From SYFY01 sp031385325 (lineage in GTDB: Bacteria > Pseudomonadota > Gammaproteobacteria > Pseudomonadales > Azotimanducaceae): 40,160 nucleotides of DNA. Position 1 is the first letter of the stretch, and every line of letters begins with the position of its first letter. Under the pieces are notes generated by a model, which ran no database searches, was not told where the DNA came from, and saw nothing but the letters and a program-made list of their open reading frames with translations. Both the position numbers and the translations under genes were made by a program. The stretch lies in NCBI GenBank assembly GCA_031385325.1, contig JANNBJ010000016.1, forward strand, positions 1-40,160, given 5' to 3'. Below, in pieces: positions 1-8,079 of this stretch.

Positions 1-1428
1 GAGAATCGATATCTCTCGCTATCGAGTCGCTTGAAATCCGTCGGATTTATCGTCGTCGCCTACGCGGCGTTTGTACTACCGGACTCCTGGCAGCTTGGTG
101 CATTGACCGAAGGTGGCTACTCAGCGCTGGTCGCAACGGCTCTCTTGTCTGCGCTGGTATTGGCTGGACCGAGCCTTGTGGCGTTGATCCCAGAGCGCCT
201 CCAGGGAAAGAGCATCGTGTCGCTGTCTGTCGTCGTTAACCTTACGATCCTGGGTTTTTTCAAGTACTTCAATTTCTTCGTCGATAGTTTCCAGGAGATG
301 TACCTGACAGTTTTTGGTGTCGAACCATCGATCATCATGCTGTCGATCGTTCTGCCTGTGGGGATATCGTTCTATACATTCCAGAGCATGAGTTACACCA
401 TCGACGTGTACCGGCGGGACATGAAGCCAACAACGAGTATCGTAGAGTTCGGTTCCTACCTGAGCTACTTCCCGCAGCTTGTGGCAGGACCGATCGAACG
501 AGGCAAGCATCTGCTCCCCCAGTTTCAGCGTGACCGGAAGTGGGATGCTGATCAAGCCCGGGAGGGACTGTGGTTGATCGCCTGGGGGCTCTTCAAGAAA
601 GTCGTGATCGCCGACAATCTCTCGATCCTCGTCAATAGCGTCTTCATTGCGTACGACCACGGAGAGACCTCCGCACTTCCTGAGGGCGGCGGGCTGCTGG
701 TGCTGATCGCGGTGTACGCGTTTGCCTTCCAGATTTATGCCGATTTTTCCGCGTATTCCGATATCGCCCGCGGTACCGCGAAGCTCATGGGATTTGATCT
801 CATGCTCAACTTCCGGCTTCCCTACATCTCAACAAACCCCTCAGATTTCTGGCAGCGCTGGCACATCAGCCTGTCGAGCTGGCTTCGGGACTACCTTTAC
901 ATTCCGTTGGGCGGGAACCGGAAGGGAAAATTCAACACGTACAGAAATCTCTGGCTGACGATGCTGCTAGGGGGATTATGGCACGGTGCCAACTGGACGT
1001 TTGTGTTGTGGGGTTTTTACCAGGGCATGATTCTTGTGCTCTACCGGCTGCTGGGGGTCGAGAGTGCAGGGGCAAAGAGTACCGGCGTAATGAAGGCCAT
1101 ACATGTGCTGTGGTTTTTCCAGCTCACCTGCCTCGGCTGGTTGATCTTTCGCGCACAGAATCTGGATACGATCTGGATCTTCCTTGAATCTGTCTTTACC
1201 GACTTTCGCGCCACCAGCTCAGCCACTGAAGCTGGATGGACACTCATCAGCTTTGTCTGGCCTCTTCTGCTGGTGCAGGCCTTGCAGATTCGTTACCAGT
1301 CTTTTTATGTGCTACCGAGATTTCACTGGTTTGCGAATCTGAACATATGGTTGGTCATTCTGCTCAGTATTGGCGTGTTTGCGAGTAACCAGTTCAGGCC
1401 AGCGGAGTTCATCTATTTTGCGTTCTAG
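1..1428 (+). CDS. MBOAT-family O-acyltransferase (AlgI-like), 5' end outside window
   Basis: A polytopic membrane acyltransferase that probably moves acetyl groups across the inner membrane for acetylation of an exported polysaccharide. The frame is open from base 1 (a TTG at 31 is the first possible start inside the window), and AlgI-type proteins normally have further N-terminal membrane segments, so the true start lies upstream. Family marks are P-Q-L-V-A-G-P-I-E-R, a D-F-W-Q-R-W-H-I-S-L-S-x-W-L-R-D-Y segment, and the active-site region G-G-L-W-H-G-A-N-W with its conserved His at 982-984. Many hydrophobic helices are present. The stop overlaps the preferred start of the SGNH protein by 11 bp, so the two are co-transcribed. 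Family assignment is secure; which polymer is modified is not visible. Confidence 0.93.
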   Translation, partial: ENRYLSLSSRLKSVGFIVVAYAAFVLPDSWQLGALTEGGYSALVATALLSALVLAGPSLVALIPERLQGKSIVSLSVVVNLTILGFFKYFNFFVDSFQEMYLTVFGVEPSIIMLSIVLPVGISFYTFQSMSYTIDVYRRDMKPTTSIVEFGSYLSYFPQLVAGPIERGKHLLPQFQRDRKWDADQAREGLWLIAWGLFKKVVIADNLSILVNSVFIAYDHGETSALPEGGGLLVLIAVYAFAFQIYADFSAYSDIARGTAKLMGFDLMLNFRLPYISTNPSDFWQRWHISLSSWLRDYLYIPLGGNRKGKFNTYRNLWLTMLLGGLWHGANWTFVLWGFYQGMILVLYRLLGVESAGAKSTGVMKAIHVLWFFQLTCLGWLIFRAQNLDTIWIFLESVFTDFRATSSATEAGWTLISFVWPLLLVQALQIRYQSFYVLPRFHWFANLNIWLVILLSIGVFASNQFRPAEFIYFAF

Positions 1429-2485
1429 ATTGCTCAGATACTGGTGGGCGTTACCACTTCTCCTGCTCTACATCCTGTTGGTGTGCGAAGCCTACATTCG
1501 GGTCGTGCAACCCACCAAGATTCAGCCTCGTTATGTGGTGGGTGCTGACTATGGTGTTCGCATGAACAAGCCATTGATGACCTACTATCATACGGGGAAG
1601 GACTATCGGGTACGTTTCGCCATCAACAGCAAAGGTGTTCGCGCCGATCGCGAGATCCCTTATGACAAGCCGGCATCCACTTACCGAATCGTCGCCTTTG
1701 GTGACTCTTTCGGGATGGGTTACGAAGTGGAACTTGGGGATGCCTGGCTTTCGGTATTGGAGCGGGAACTTAACCAGTCCGGGCATTGCAACGTTGAAGT
1801 GGTCAACCTGTCGGTGTCTGGACATGGCACCGCTGAAGAACTGGTGACCTATCTGAATGAAGGAGACAAGTATCACCCTGATCTGGTTTTGGTGGAGTGG
1901 CATCAGACCGACCTGGATGACAACTTGCGATCCCGACTCTTTACGCTGAAGCATGGGGAGCTGGTCAAAGCCAATGAGACATATCTTCCGCCCATTGAGA
2001 ATGCAGAACTGCTTGAATCCCGGTTGTACCGACTGATCGCAGAAAATTCGATGTTTTACGCATGGGCCAGACAGTCACTGTCGACTCGAGTGCAGAGAAT
2101 CATGGCGGCAACCGCAAACAAGGATCTGGAGCAAAAGCAGTCAACGACATCGGATCTCTCAGCCAGAAACGGTCTGTCGATAGCATTGCTTGGTCGTTTT
2201 GCGGCCGAGGCGCAGCAGCGTGGTGCTGAGTTCTATGCTCTCGATGTACCGTGGAGAGAAGACAGAGAGACCTTTACCAGCAGCTTTCCTGCAGTGCCTT
2301 CGATTTCCTCGAAGATCTATTCACCGATCGCTGACTTCGCTCTGCGCAGAGGTGAAGTCTTGTACTGGGAAGATGATTTTGGGCATTTCACCCCGCTCGG
2401 AAACTCGATCGTGGGTCTTGGGCTGGCCAAGCGAATTGCTCCGCTTTGTCGTGATTCCGTTTCTCAGGCGCCATCCAGTCCATAG
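1418..2485 (+). CDS. SGNH/GDSL-type hydrolase-fold membrane protein
   Basis: Probable periplasmic acetyltransferase or esterase partner of the upstream MBOAT protein. One N-terminal membrane helix (L-P-L-L-L-L-Y-I-L-L-V) is followed by a SGNH fold: the nucleophile block V-A-F-G-D-S-F-G, and a C-terminal D-D-F-G-H-F-T-P-L-G block that supplies the Asp/His pair. The start is uncertain because the frame is open from a TTG at 1370. I prefer the TTG at 1418, which has GGAG at 1404-1407 about 10 bases upstream and places the membrane helix right at the N-terminus. MBOAT plus SGNH pairs acetylate alginate, cellulose, peptidoglycan or exopolysaccharide. No terminator is seen before the convergent tus operon 27 bp away. 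Confidence 0.82.
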   Translation: MRSRLLRYWWALPLLLLYILLVCEAYIRVVQPTKIQPRYVVGADYGVRMNKPLMTYYHTGKDYRVRFAINSKGVRADREIPYDKPASTYRIVAFGDSFGMGYEVELGDAWLSVLERELNQSGHCNVEVVNLSVSGHGTAEELVTYLNEGDKYHPDLVLVEWHQTDLDDNLRSRLFTLKHGELVKANETYLPPIENAELLESRLYRLIAENSMFYAWARQSLSTRVQRIMAATANKDLEQKQSTTSDLSARNGLSIALLGRFAAEAQQRGAEFYALDVPWREDRETFTSSFPAVPSISSKIYSPIADFALRRGEVLYWEDDFGHFTPLGNSIVGLGLAKRIAPLCRDSVSQAPSSP

Positions 2486-2512
2486 GATCGTTGCTCGCTC
2501 GCCAAAGCAAAT

Positions 2513-2827
2513 TCAAAGGCAATTTGTAGGCCTGGGTAGTCCGGCGATCCGCGCGATGCGTTTCGCGGGGCTGCCTGGAAACAACTGCATGAGGTAGATG
2601 CTGTTACCGCATGCGGGCCCCAGTTTTTCTTTGACAAGACGTACCAGCGGACGCATGGCCGGAGAGTTTTCGGTACGCGCATGGAATTCGCGAACGAGAT
2701 TAATCACGGCCCAGTGCGCATCGGTCAGTACCAGGCCATCCAACACTGCAGTGGCTTCGGCAACTTCAGGGCTCCACAGGGAAAGATCGACAAGGTAACC
2801 TTCCTTGTCGCGCCGTGGTTCGTTCAT
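2513..2827 (-). CDS. tusE: TusE sulfurtransferase (DsrC/TusE family)
   Basis: Final carrier of the Tus relay: accepts persulfide sulfur from TusBCD and passes it to MnmA for 2-thiolation of the tRNA wobble uridine. The 104-residue protein has the family blocks G-Y-L-V-D-L, A-H-W-A-V-I-N-L-V-R-E-F, G-N-S-I-Y-L and A-G-L-P-R-P-T-N-C-L. The penultimate Cys103 is the sulfur-carrying residue. The second Cys of true DsrC, about 11 residues earlier, is replaced (R-I-A-R-I-A-G-L-P), so this is the tRNA-thiolation type and not the dissimilatory sulfur type. Its ATG overlaps the tusB stop by 4 bp. Last gene of the tusDCBE operon. Confidence 0.93.
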   Translation of the reverse strand: MNEPRRDKEGYLVDLSLWSPEVAEATAVLDGLVLTDAHWAVINLVREFHARTENSPAMRPLVRLVKEKLGPACGNSIYLMQLFPGSPAKRIARIAGLPRPTNCL

Positions 2828-3075
2828 CGCCAGGAAACGACTGGTTTATGCTTGGTGGTCAATTCGACGAATTGCTCCATGCTGATGAATTCCGTGTTTC
2901 TCATTCTGTTGCGCATGCCTCGCGCAATGGTGTCTGATTCCAGGGCGAATACCTGGAAGTTACCGGTGTCCGCATAAACGCCATCCTGCAGGAGCAGAAC
3001 GCAGTCGCTGCGCTTGCATCGTTGTTGGCAGGCATAAAAACCGGCGCGACTGAAGATGAGATGCAGTGTGCTCAT
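2824..3075 (-). CDS. tusB: TusB sulfur relay subunit (DsrH family)
   Basis: Small subunit of the TusBCD hexamer. About 83 residues starting M-S-T-L-H-L-I-F, the normal N-terminus of the family; an in-frame ATG 12 bases upstream (3087) is less likely because it would intrude further into tusC. The ATG overlaps the tusC stop by one base and the stop overlaps the tusE start by 4 bp, so translation is coupled. The core L-L-L-Q-D-G-V-Y-A is typical. The assignment rests as much on the conserved D-C-B-E order as on the diverged sequence. Confidence 0.87.
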   Translation of the reverse strand: MSTLHLIFSRAGFYACQQRCKRSDCVLLLQDGVYADTGNFQVFALESDTIARGMRNRMRNTEFISMEQFVELTTKHKPVVSWR

Positions 3076-3437
3076 CAATCGTTCCACACGACGTCGTGGC
3101 TTGAGAGCAGTTCAGCCTGCTCATCTACGGTGAGCACCTGAACAGGGATAACTGCATCAGCGGCAGTCATCCCACGAACTGACAGGCTGTCGGCACACGC
3201 AAAGACGGCACTGATCTCGTAGTCCGGCAACGCAAGAAGAAGTTTGCCCAGTGTTCGGCGGCCGATGAGGCTGGCCTCCTGATCGGGTAACAAGGCAAAA
3301 ACGGCGTCGTCCAGCAGCAGGACCGCGACCTTGAATTCAAACGCTGCGGCAACCAATGCCGCATCAATTGCCTCCGGGACATACACACCGTCGTAAGGCG
3401 GTCGGCGCAACATGAGCAGAAGTTTCACTTCTCGCAT
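3075..3437 (-). CDS. tusC: TusC sulfur relay subunit (DsrF family)
   Basis: Second subunit of the TusBCD complex, about 120 residues. I start it at the ATG at 3437 (M-R-E-V-K-L-L-L-M-L-R-R-P-P-Y-D-G), which gives the family's usual N-terminal beta strand followed by the P-P-Y-G-like loop and begins just after the tusD stop. An ATG at 3461 would add eight residues overlapping tusD. The segment A-V-L-L-L-D-D-A-V-F-A-L-L corresponds to the central strand and helix of the DsrE-like fold. Co-transcribed with tusD, tusB and tusE. Confidence 0.88.
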   Translation of the reverse strand: MREVKLLLMLRRPPYDGVYVPEAIDAALVAAAFEFKVAVLLLDDAVFALLPDQEASLIGRRTLGKLLLALPDYEISAVFACADSLSVRGMTAADAVIPVQVLTVDEQAELLSSHDVVWND

Positions 3438-3439
3438 GA

Positions 3440-3832
3440 TCAGTTCACGAACGTGACGCATTGGTCGGAGTCGACCACTGCATCGATCAACTGCCCGAGT
3501 CCGACGATGACAAATGGCTCGGTGGTGGTGGCTCCACAGCGTTCGTACCGATCTGCTTCTTCCTGATTCAGAACCCCGCGGCGTAGGGCTGCAGCAATGC
3601 AGACGGCAAGTTCACAGTTGTAATCACGAGCCAATGCCTGCCAGCCCACCAGCGTGTCCGATTCGCCTTGTGGAGACACACGCGTTGAGAGCGCGTTCTG
3701 CGCGCCATCGAGATAAAAGAACACACGTTGAAGACCGTGACCGCTCGTAAGCAAGGACCTCGCGAAAGCAAGCGCGGTATGGCTGCCTTGTCCGGAGTGG
3801 GGAGCGCTATGGACGATGAGGGTAAAGTTCAT
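3440..3832 (-). CDS. tusD: TusD sulfurtransferase (DsrE family)
   Basis: Catalytic subunit of TusBCD: takes persulfide sulfur from TusA and hands it to TusE. It is 130 residues from M-N-F-T-L-I-V-H-S-A-P. The sulfur-carrying Cys78 lies in E-L-A-V-C-I-A-A-A-L-R-R-G-V, at the same position as in E. coli TusD. The open frame continues upstream to 4318, but that part reads as low-complexity Pro/Arg/Ser with no family match, and the ATG at 3832 gives the standard length. First gene of the operon, so its promoter should lie in the stretch beyond 3832; I see no convincing -35/-10 pair. Confidence 0.94.
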   Translation of the reverse strand: MNFTLIVHSAPHSGQGSHTALAFARSLLTSGHGLQRVFFYLDGAQNALSTRVSPQGESDTLVGWQALARDYNCELAVCIAAALRRGVLNQEEADRYERCGATTTEPFVIVGLGQLIDAVVDSDQCVTFVN

Positions 3833-4425
3833 GGAATCCAAGCTGGTTCGCGCAGGGGGCCGCTTAAAGGTCTTCACAGCATGACCGCAGAGTGCTGAAA
3901 AGACAATGAAACCATTGGTTTTTCGCTTTGCAGCGTTCTGCCAACCTCGGCCATATTCCTGTGGACTTGGGGGGCTCGTTGGGGTCCACTTCCTCGAATT
4001 ACACCATCTCAATTCCTGGAAGAACCAACTCGTCGGACCTGGTATGCATGAGGGCGGAGGAGGCCTGCGACGAGTAGTTCCTCTCAGAGGCGCCAGGAAG
4101 GGGTGCTCCGGCACACATTCAGCGCCAAGCGCCGAGAAATGGGCTTGGTAGGCGTTCCAGATGTACGCCATGCAATATGAGGGAGGATAACGGGTGTTTT
4201 TTCTGCGATTGCTCAGATTCAGCGATGGCTCAGAGTAGGTCTGCAGGCAATTTGGCAGACGGTCGGTGTTGAGGTGAAACTGTTTATCTGGCGTGCTGGC
4301 ATGCAAGCCGTACGTCATCGCACCCTATGGTAATCGAAACGCCGGGTTGCGCGCGCTACGCCATGTCCTTCACTTAAAAGGTACTACCGTGACGACGTCG
4401 CTCTCGTTCTGAGACCTGACCTATG

Positions 4426-4450
4426 TGTCCACCAGTTTGTGAAGTGGACA
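4426..4450. repeat. Perfect 7-bp inverted repeat (hairpin or operator-like)
   Basis: TGTCCAC at 4426-4432 and GTGGACA at 4444-4450 are separated by 11 bases. No U-run follows, so it is not a standard terminator. It could be a dimeric regulator site or a remnant of an insertion-sequence end; neither is supported further. Confidence 0.5.
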
Positions 4451-4660
4451 TGACATTCAGGCGGTCAACGCAATTCGGGAAAATGGCTAGCCCGGACGGA
4501 TATGCATCAACACTGGCATCATTTCAACCGAGGTCGCGCCTTTTGCTTGCGTTAAGGCGTCCGGTCTCGGGCATCAGGGATCGAGTTATGACATCGAGCA
4601 CAATCTGGAGGGAAGGGTGCCGAGCTCACGATGCACAGTGGGTTCAATCGGTATTTCTGC

Positions 4661-4700
4661 CTATCCCCTGGCGTCCACCGCTATCCCCTGGCGTCCATCG
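4661..4700. repeat. 20-bp tandem duplication
   Basis: Bases 4661-4680 and 4681-4700 are the same 20-mer, beginning CTATCCCCTGGCGTCCA, with a single mismatch near the end. It lies about 100 bases before the pssA-like start, outside any credible gene. Confidence 0.8.
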
Positions 4701-4800
4701 CTAAGCCCTCTGGCGCAGACGCGGCGGGGCTGTGTTCGATGGCGAACAGAATTGAGTCGACCGCGCTGTGATTATCGTTGTAAAAGAGCGTACGGCTACG

Positions 4801-5436
4801 ATGGTTCCACGCGACACCCCACGACGGCAACATTTCTCGATGCTGCGATCATTCACGGTTGCAGATTTATTTACATTAGCCAATGCGAGCTGCGGAACGA
4901 TCGCCATCTTCTTGTGCTTGAGCCATATCGCGGAAGGGGGAAAACAGACCTTGTGGTTCGCGGTTGTGCTGCTTTACGCGGCGTTGATCTGCGACGTTTT
5001 CGATGGTTACTGGGCGAGGCGCTCGCGCCGGCAATCCGTGCTGGGTGCAGACCTTGATTCGCTGGCCGACATCGTTTCCTTCGGTGTTGCCCCAGCCGTG
5101 CTCGGATTCACACTAGGTCTCCGCGGCGGCTGGGACATCGCCATTCTTACGTTCTTCGTCGCCTGCGGTATCAGCCGATTGGCACGGTTCAACGTCACGT
5201 CCGAGGCTTTGTCGGAGGGGACGGGTAAAGTCAAATACTTCGAAGGTACGCCGATTCCAACCAGCATCGTCATCGTTACGCTGCTCGGCGTGGCGTTCGC
5301 TCTGGAAGCAACCGGTGAGGCGTTGTGGTTGGGCCGTCATCGCATCGGTCCGGCGGTGCTGCATCCGTTAGCGCTGATTTACGCTATCAGCGGCATGGGC
5401 ATGATCAGTGCCACGCTTCGCATTCCGAAGCTTTGA
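4801..5436 (+). CDS. pssA: CDP-alcohol phosphatidyltransferase, phosphatidylserine synthase-like
   Basis: Inner-membrane enzyme that condenses CDP-diacylglycerol with an alcohol, most likely serine, giving phosphatidylserine and CMP. The full family signature D-x2-D-G-x2-A-R-x8-G-x3-D-x3-D is present (D-V-F-D-G-Y-W-A-R-R through G-A-D-L-D-S-L-A-D). A later Y-F-E-G-T-P-I-P-T-S resembles the F-x-G-x-P-x-P block of type II PssA. Several hydrophobic helices surround these motifs. Length is 211 residues from the ATG at 4801; an in-frame GTG at 4768 is possible, and neither has a strong ribosome site. It is followed within 10 bp by a truncated phospholipase D gene. The alcohol substrate is inferred. 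Confidence 0.78.
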   Translation: MVPRDTPRRQHFSMLRSFTVADLFTLANASCGTIAIFLCLSHIAEGGKQTLWFAVVLLYAALICDVFDGYWARRSRRQSVLGADLDSLADIVSFGVAPAVLGFTLGLRGGWDIAILTFFVACGISRLARFNVTSEALSEGTGKVKYFEGTPIPTSIVIVTLLGVAFALEATGEALWLGRHRIGPAVLHPLALIYAISGMGMISATLRIPKL

Positions 5437-5441
5437 CGTAA

Positions 5442-6420
5442 GGCACGACCGGAGAAGCATTCGCTGATGCACTTGTCGCTTGCGCCCGCGCCGGGGTCAA
5501 GGTCCACCTGCTGGTGGGTTGGCTCCGTAGCAGCAAGATGGAGGAAAAGCTCCTCGAGACGATGAAGGAGGCGGCGTGGAAATCCAGTGCTTCCATCAAC
5601 CCCGCTGGCATAACCTGGCGCGTCTCAACAATCGCACACACCGCAAGGTATTGGTCGTCGGCGGAATCATGGGTTTCACTGGAGGTGTAGGCATCTCTGA
5701 TTTGTGGACCGGCGATGCGCAGGATCCCGAGCATTGGCGAGATGCTCATTTCAAGGTTGAAGGGCCGGTGGTGGCGCAGATGCAATCCGTATTCCTCGAT
5801 AACTGGATCGAGGCGACCGGCGTGGTGTGGCATGGCATCGATTATTTTCCGGAATTGGTTCCGGTTGGTCCGATCGCGACGAAAATGTTCAGCAGGGCTC
5901 CGAGCGGTGGAAGCCAGAGCATGCATCTAATGACCATGGTGGCTATCACGGCAGCCGAGAAATCGATTCTGCTCTTGAGTGCTTACTTTATTCCTGACGA
6001 GCTGACCTTACAGACGTTGATCGCAGCGTTGAAGCGGGGCGTTTACGTGCAGATCATCCACCCGGCAAGTACATCGATACCGAGACGGTGCGCAGGGCTT
6101 CACGCGCCGTCTGGGGTGATCTGCTCGCGGCTGGAGCAAAAATCCATGAGTTCGGGCCGACGATGTACCACTGCGAAGTGATGATCGTCGATGAGCTGAT
6201 GATCTCGGTCGGCTCGACGAATTTCGACAACCGATCATTCAATCTCAACGACGAGGCCAACCTGAATATCTACGATGCGGTATTCGCCCGGCAGCAGGTC
6301 GCCATCTTCCGCGACGATGTGACACGGTCGCGTCAAATCACGCTCCAGCAGTGGCGCCAACGGCCCTGGACGGAGAAACCCTGCAAACACGCTGCGGCCG
6401 TGATGCGCAGCCAGTTGTAG
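5442..6420 (+). pseudogene. Decayed phospholipase D / cardiolipin synthase remnant
   Basis: Reading through two frame changes recovers a cardiolipin synthase (ClsB-like) body. It begins G-E-A-F-A-D-A-L-V-A-C-A-R-A-G-V-K-V-H-L-L-V-G-W, so roughly the first 60-100 residues of the family are missing. A missing G near 5571-5577 (expected A-G-V-E-I-Q-C-F) and another near 6062-6066 (expected P-G-K-Y-I-D-T-E-T) break the frame. Both catalytic HxKxxxxD motifs are damaged: motif 1 reads H-R-K-V-L-V-V-G (Asp to Gly), motif 2 reads H-C-E-V-M-I-V-D (Lys to Glu). The rest of motif 2, V-G-S-T-N-F-D-N-R-S-F, is well preserved, so decay is recent. Sequencing error could explain the shifts but not the missing N-terminus and both substitutions. 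Confidence 0.88.
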
Positions 6421-6828
6421 CTGGTGTGGAGTAGTCGTCCCAGTGATTTGAACAAGTCCCCTGAGAGGGCCTGGCACGACGGCCGCTGTGGGATTCGGGA
6501 TTCGACCGCTTTCGTATAGAGGTGTGCGAGCTCCTTCTCGACGACGTCCGAAGTGCAGGATCAGTTGCACTGCCTGGACGGCGCGACCAATCGCAATTCG
6601 TCGACGGCGGTCATGCCCGCATGATCGCATCGCTGCGCCCGATGTGCAGGCCCGTGGCGCGTTGGTGCCGAGAGTGTCGGCATCGACCGGTGCCTTGGGT
6701 CTGGAGTGCGAGTCTTCGACATCCGGTTCAGCGTGAGATTCGTCGGCTGCATCAAGGCGTCGCGATCGACGTCGCTCGCATTGTGCGGGTTACCGTCCGC
6801 CGCCTTGCTCAGTCTGGCTGTAGACAGT
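6421..6828. other. Stretch without a recognisable gene
   Basis: About 400 bases between the phospholipase remnant and the hemerythrin stop. Open frames on both strands translate to Arg/Pro/Ser-rich sequence with no domain and no ribosome site. I see nothing specific. Confidence 0.5.
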
Positions 6829-7296
6829 TCACCGGGATTCCGCAGCCAGCAGACGATGCATGCGCTGATAGTCGCGACGGTATGCGTTTGCAAGCCGCAG
6901 CTTCTGAGCCGCGGTCAACACCTTTCCGGACACCTGAAAGAACTTGTTTTCTTCCTCGCGTAAATGATGGTGCACTTTGTGAGAGAGCGCCTTCGCCTGC
7001 TCGATCCACGCGACGCCAGCCGGGTCCAGTGCTTGCAACTGCTCCACCAGTTCATCCACCTGATGATGCTCGTGCAAGGCATGCCGACTCGCCGCCAGGC
7101 CCATGTCGTGCATCATCATCGGCACATACAGATAGCGCTCCTCGGCCGCTTCGTGCGCAGCCAACTCGTGGCGAGTCCGCGTGAACAAGTCCATGCGTTC
7201 CTGACTACCTGGCTTGCTGCGCAGCAGCCTGCGAAACAAAGTGCGCTGAATCTCGTGACTCTCACGCAGGGCGTCGTAGATGGTAGTGAGGGTCAT
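6829..7296 (-). CDS. Hemerythrin HHE-domain protein
   Basis: A 155-residue, all-helical protein expected to bind a non-heme di-iron centre used for oxygen, nitric oxide or iron handling. The His/Glu ligand pattern of the HHE family is visible in order: S-H-E-I-Q near residue 14, H-E-A-A-E-E around 48-53, H-E-H-H-Q-V-D-E in the middle, and H-H-H-L-R-E-E-E-N-K-F-F toward the C-terminus. There is no signal peptide or membrane segment, so it is cytoplasmic. It stands alone and divergent from the host-attachment-family gene. The specific ligand and role cannot be told from sequence. Confidence 0.87.
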   Translation of the reverse strand: MTLTTIYDALRESHEIQRTLFRRLLRSKPGSQERMDLFTRTRHELAAHEAAEERYLYVPMMMHDMGLAASRHALHEHHQVDELVEQLQALDPAGVAWIEQAKALSHKVHHHLREEENKFFQVSGKVLTAAQKLRLANAYRRDYQRMHRLLAAESR

Positions 7297-7645
7297 GGCA
7301 AGAACTCCGTGGTGGCAAGTCAGGTGCAGAATCGCGCGCAGCCTGCCAGCAGCCTGGCCGAGGGCCTTTGCGAGCGCCCGGATATTTCAGCGCGATACCT
7401 TTATCGGTTTCATGATGGATGCCATGCGGTTTGCTGTGGTGGCTGGAGTGATACACCAATGCGCTGACATCAATTCACACGTGACCGACTGGCAAAGACT
7501 TCTTGCGTGGGGCAAGGGTTGTTGGTGCTCGGCCAGAAGTCTGCGCGGCAGAAGGCAGTTGGGGTTCTTGATTTTCCCTTCACAGGCTTGCTTTCTGGGT
7601 TTTCGAACCACATGAAGTAGTACGTTTTTAATTTGGAGAGATTCC
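7297..7645. other. Divergent intergenic region
   Basis: About 350 bases between the divergent hemerythrin and host-attachment-family genes, which must hold both promoters. The right side is AT-rich just before 7646 and carries a GGAGAG ribosome site. I see no clear operator. Confidence 0.5.
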
Positions 7646-8044
7646 ATGAAGGACAAAATCCCCCACAACGCCCTGGTTGTTGTGGCTGACGGCGCAGGCG
7701 CCCGTTACTTCCGCAATTCCGGCCAGCAACATAGCATCATTTTGACCGCCGACGGTGAGCTTCGACCAACTCATCTTGCAAATGACGGTCCCTCGGGCAA
7801 TCGGCCTCCTGAGTCAACGCAACAGGAGAACGATGAGGCGACATTCGCAAAACAATTGGCGAATGAACTCAATCGGCGTGCGCTCCGGGGCGAATTTGCA
7901 GCTTTGGTACTCATCGCCGACCCGCAGACCTTGGGCCAAATCCGCCCACTCCTGCATAAGGAAGTGCAGAGCCGTTTGGTGTCCGAGCATGGCAAAACGC
8001 TGAGGAAAGCGACGATCGAGGACATCCAGAAAGCGTTGCACTAA
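7646..8044 (+). CDS. Host attachment protein family (PF10116-like)
   Basis: A 132-residue soluble protein of the family first linked to plant attachment in rhizobia, related to the archaeo-eukaryotic release-factor-like fold; its molecular role is unknown. Family marks are the opening I-P-x-x-x-L-V-V-V-A-D-G-A-G-A-R-Y-F, the central F-A-K-Q-L-A-N-E-L-N-R-R-A-L, and the block L-V-L-I-A-D-P-Q-T-L-G-Q-I-R then L-H-K-E-V-Q-S-R-L-V. A GGAGAG sits about 5 bases before the ATG. It is convergent with the phytase-like gene, 35 bp away. In other bacteria it is often near stress genes, as here with hemerythrin. Confidence 0.85.
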   Translation: MKDKIPHNALVVVADGAGARYFRNSGQQHSIILTADGELRPTHLANDGPSGNRPPESTQQENDEATFAKQLANELNRRALRGEFAALVLIADPQTLGQIRPLLHKEVQSRLVSEHGKTLRKATIEDIQKALH

Positions 8045-8079
8045 TGCGCTCGCGACGATCGCACAAGTCGGACAGACTT

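Larger units (their letters stand above)
3833..4800. other. Gene-free stretch upstream of tusD and the pssA-like gene
   Basis: About 970 bases separate the divergent tusD and pssA-like starts. Open frames here (for example 3906-4151 and 4423-4704 on the plus strand) show no recognisable domain or ribosome site. It contains a perfect 7-bp inverted repeat at 4426-4450 and a 20-bp tandem duplication at 4661-4700, both listed separately. It must hold the tus promoter. It may be the decayed remains of older genes or an insertion. Confidence 0.6.

Noticed and set aside
2513..3832. Dissimilatory sulfur (dsr) operon fragment
   Set aside because: The DsrC-like protein lacks the second C-terminal cysteine and no other dsr genes are present, so the tRNA-thiolation Tus system fits better.
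3833..4318. Upstream extension of the tusD frame to 4318 (292 residues)
   Set aside because: The extra part is low-complexity and unlike any protein; the ATG at 3832 gives the exact family length with Cys78 in register.
4423..4704. Plus-strand open frame before the pssA-like gene
   Set aside because: No domain, no ribosome site, and it contains the inverted repeat and the tandem duplication.
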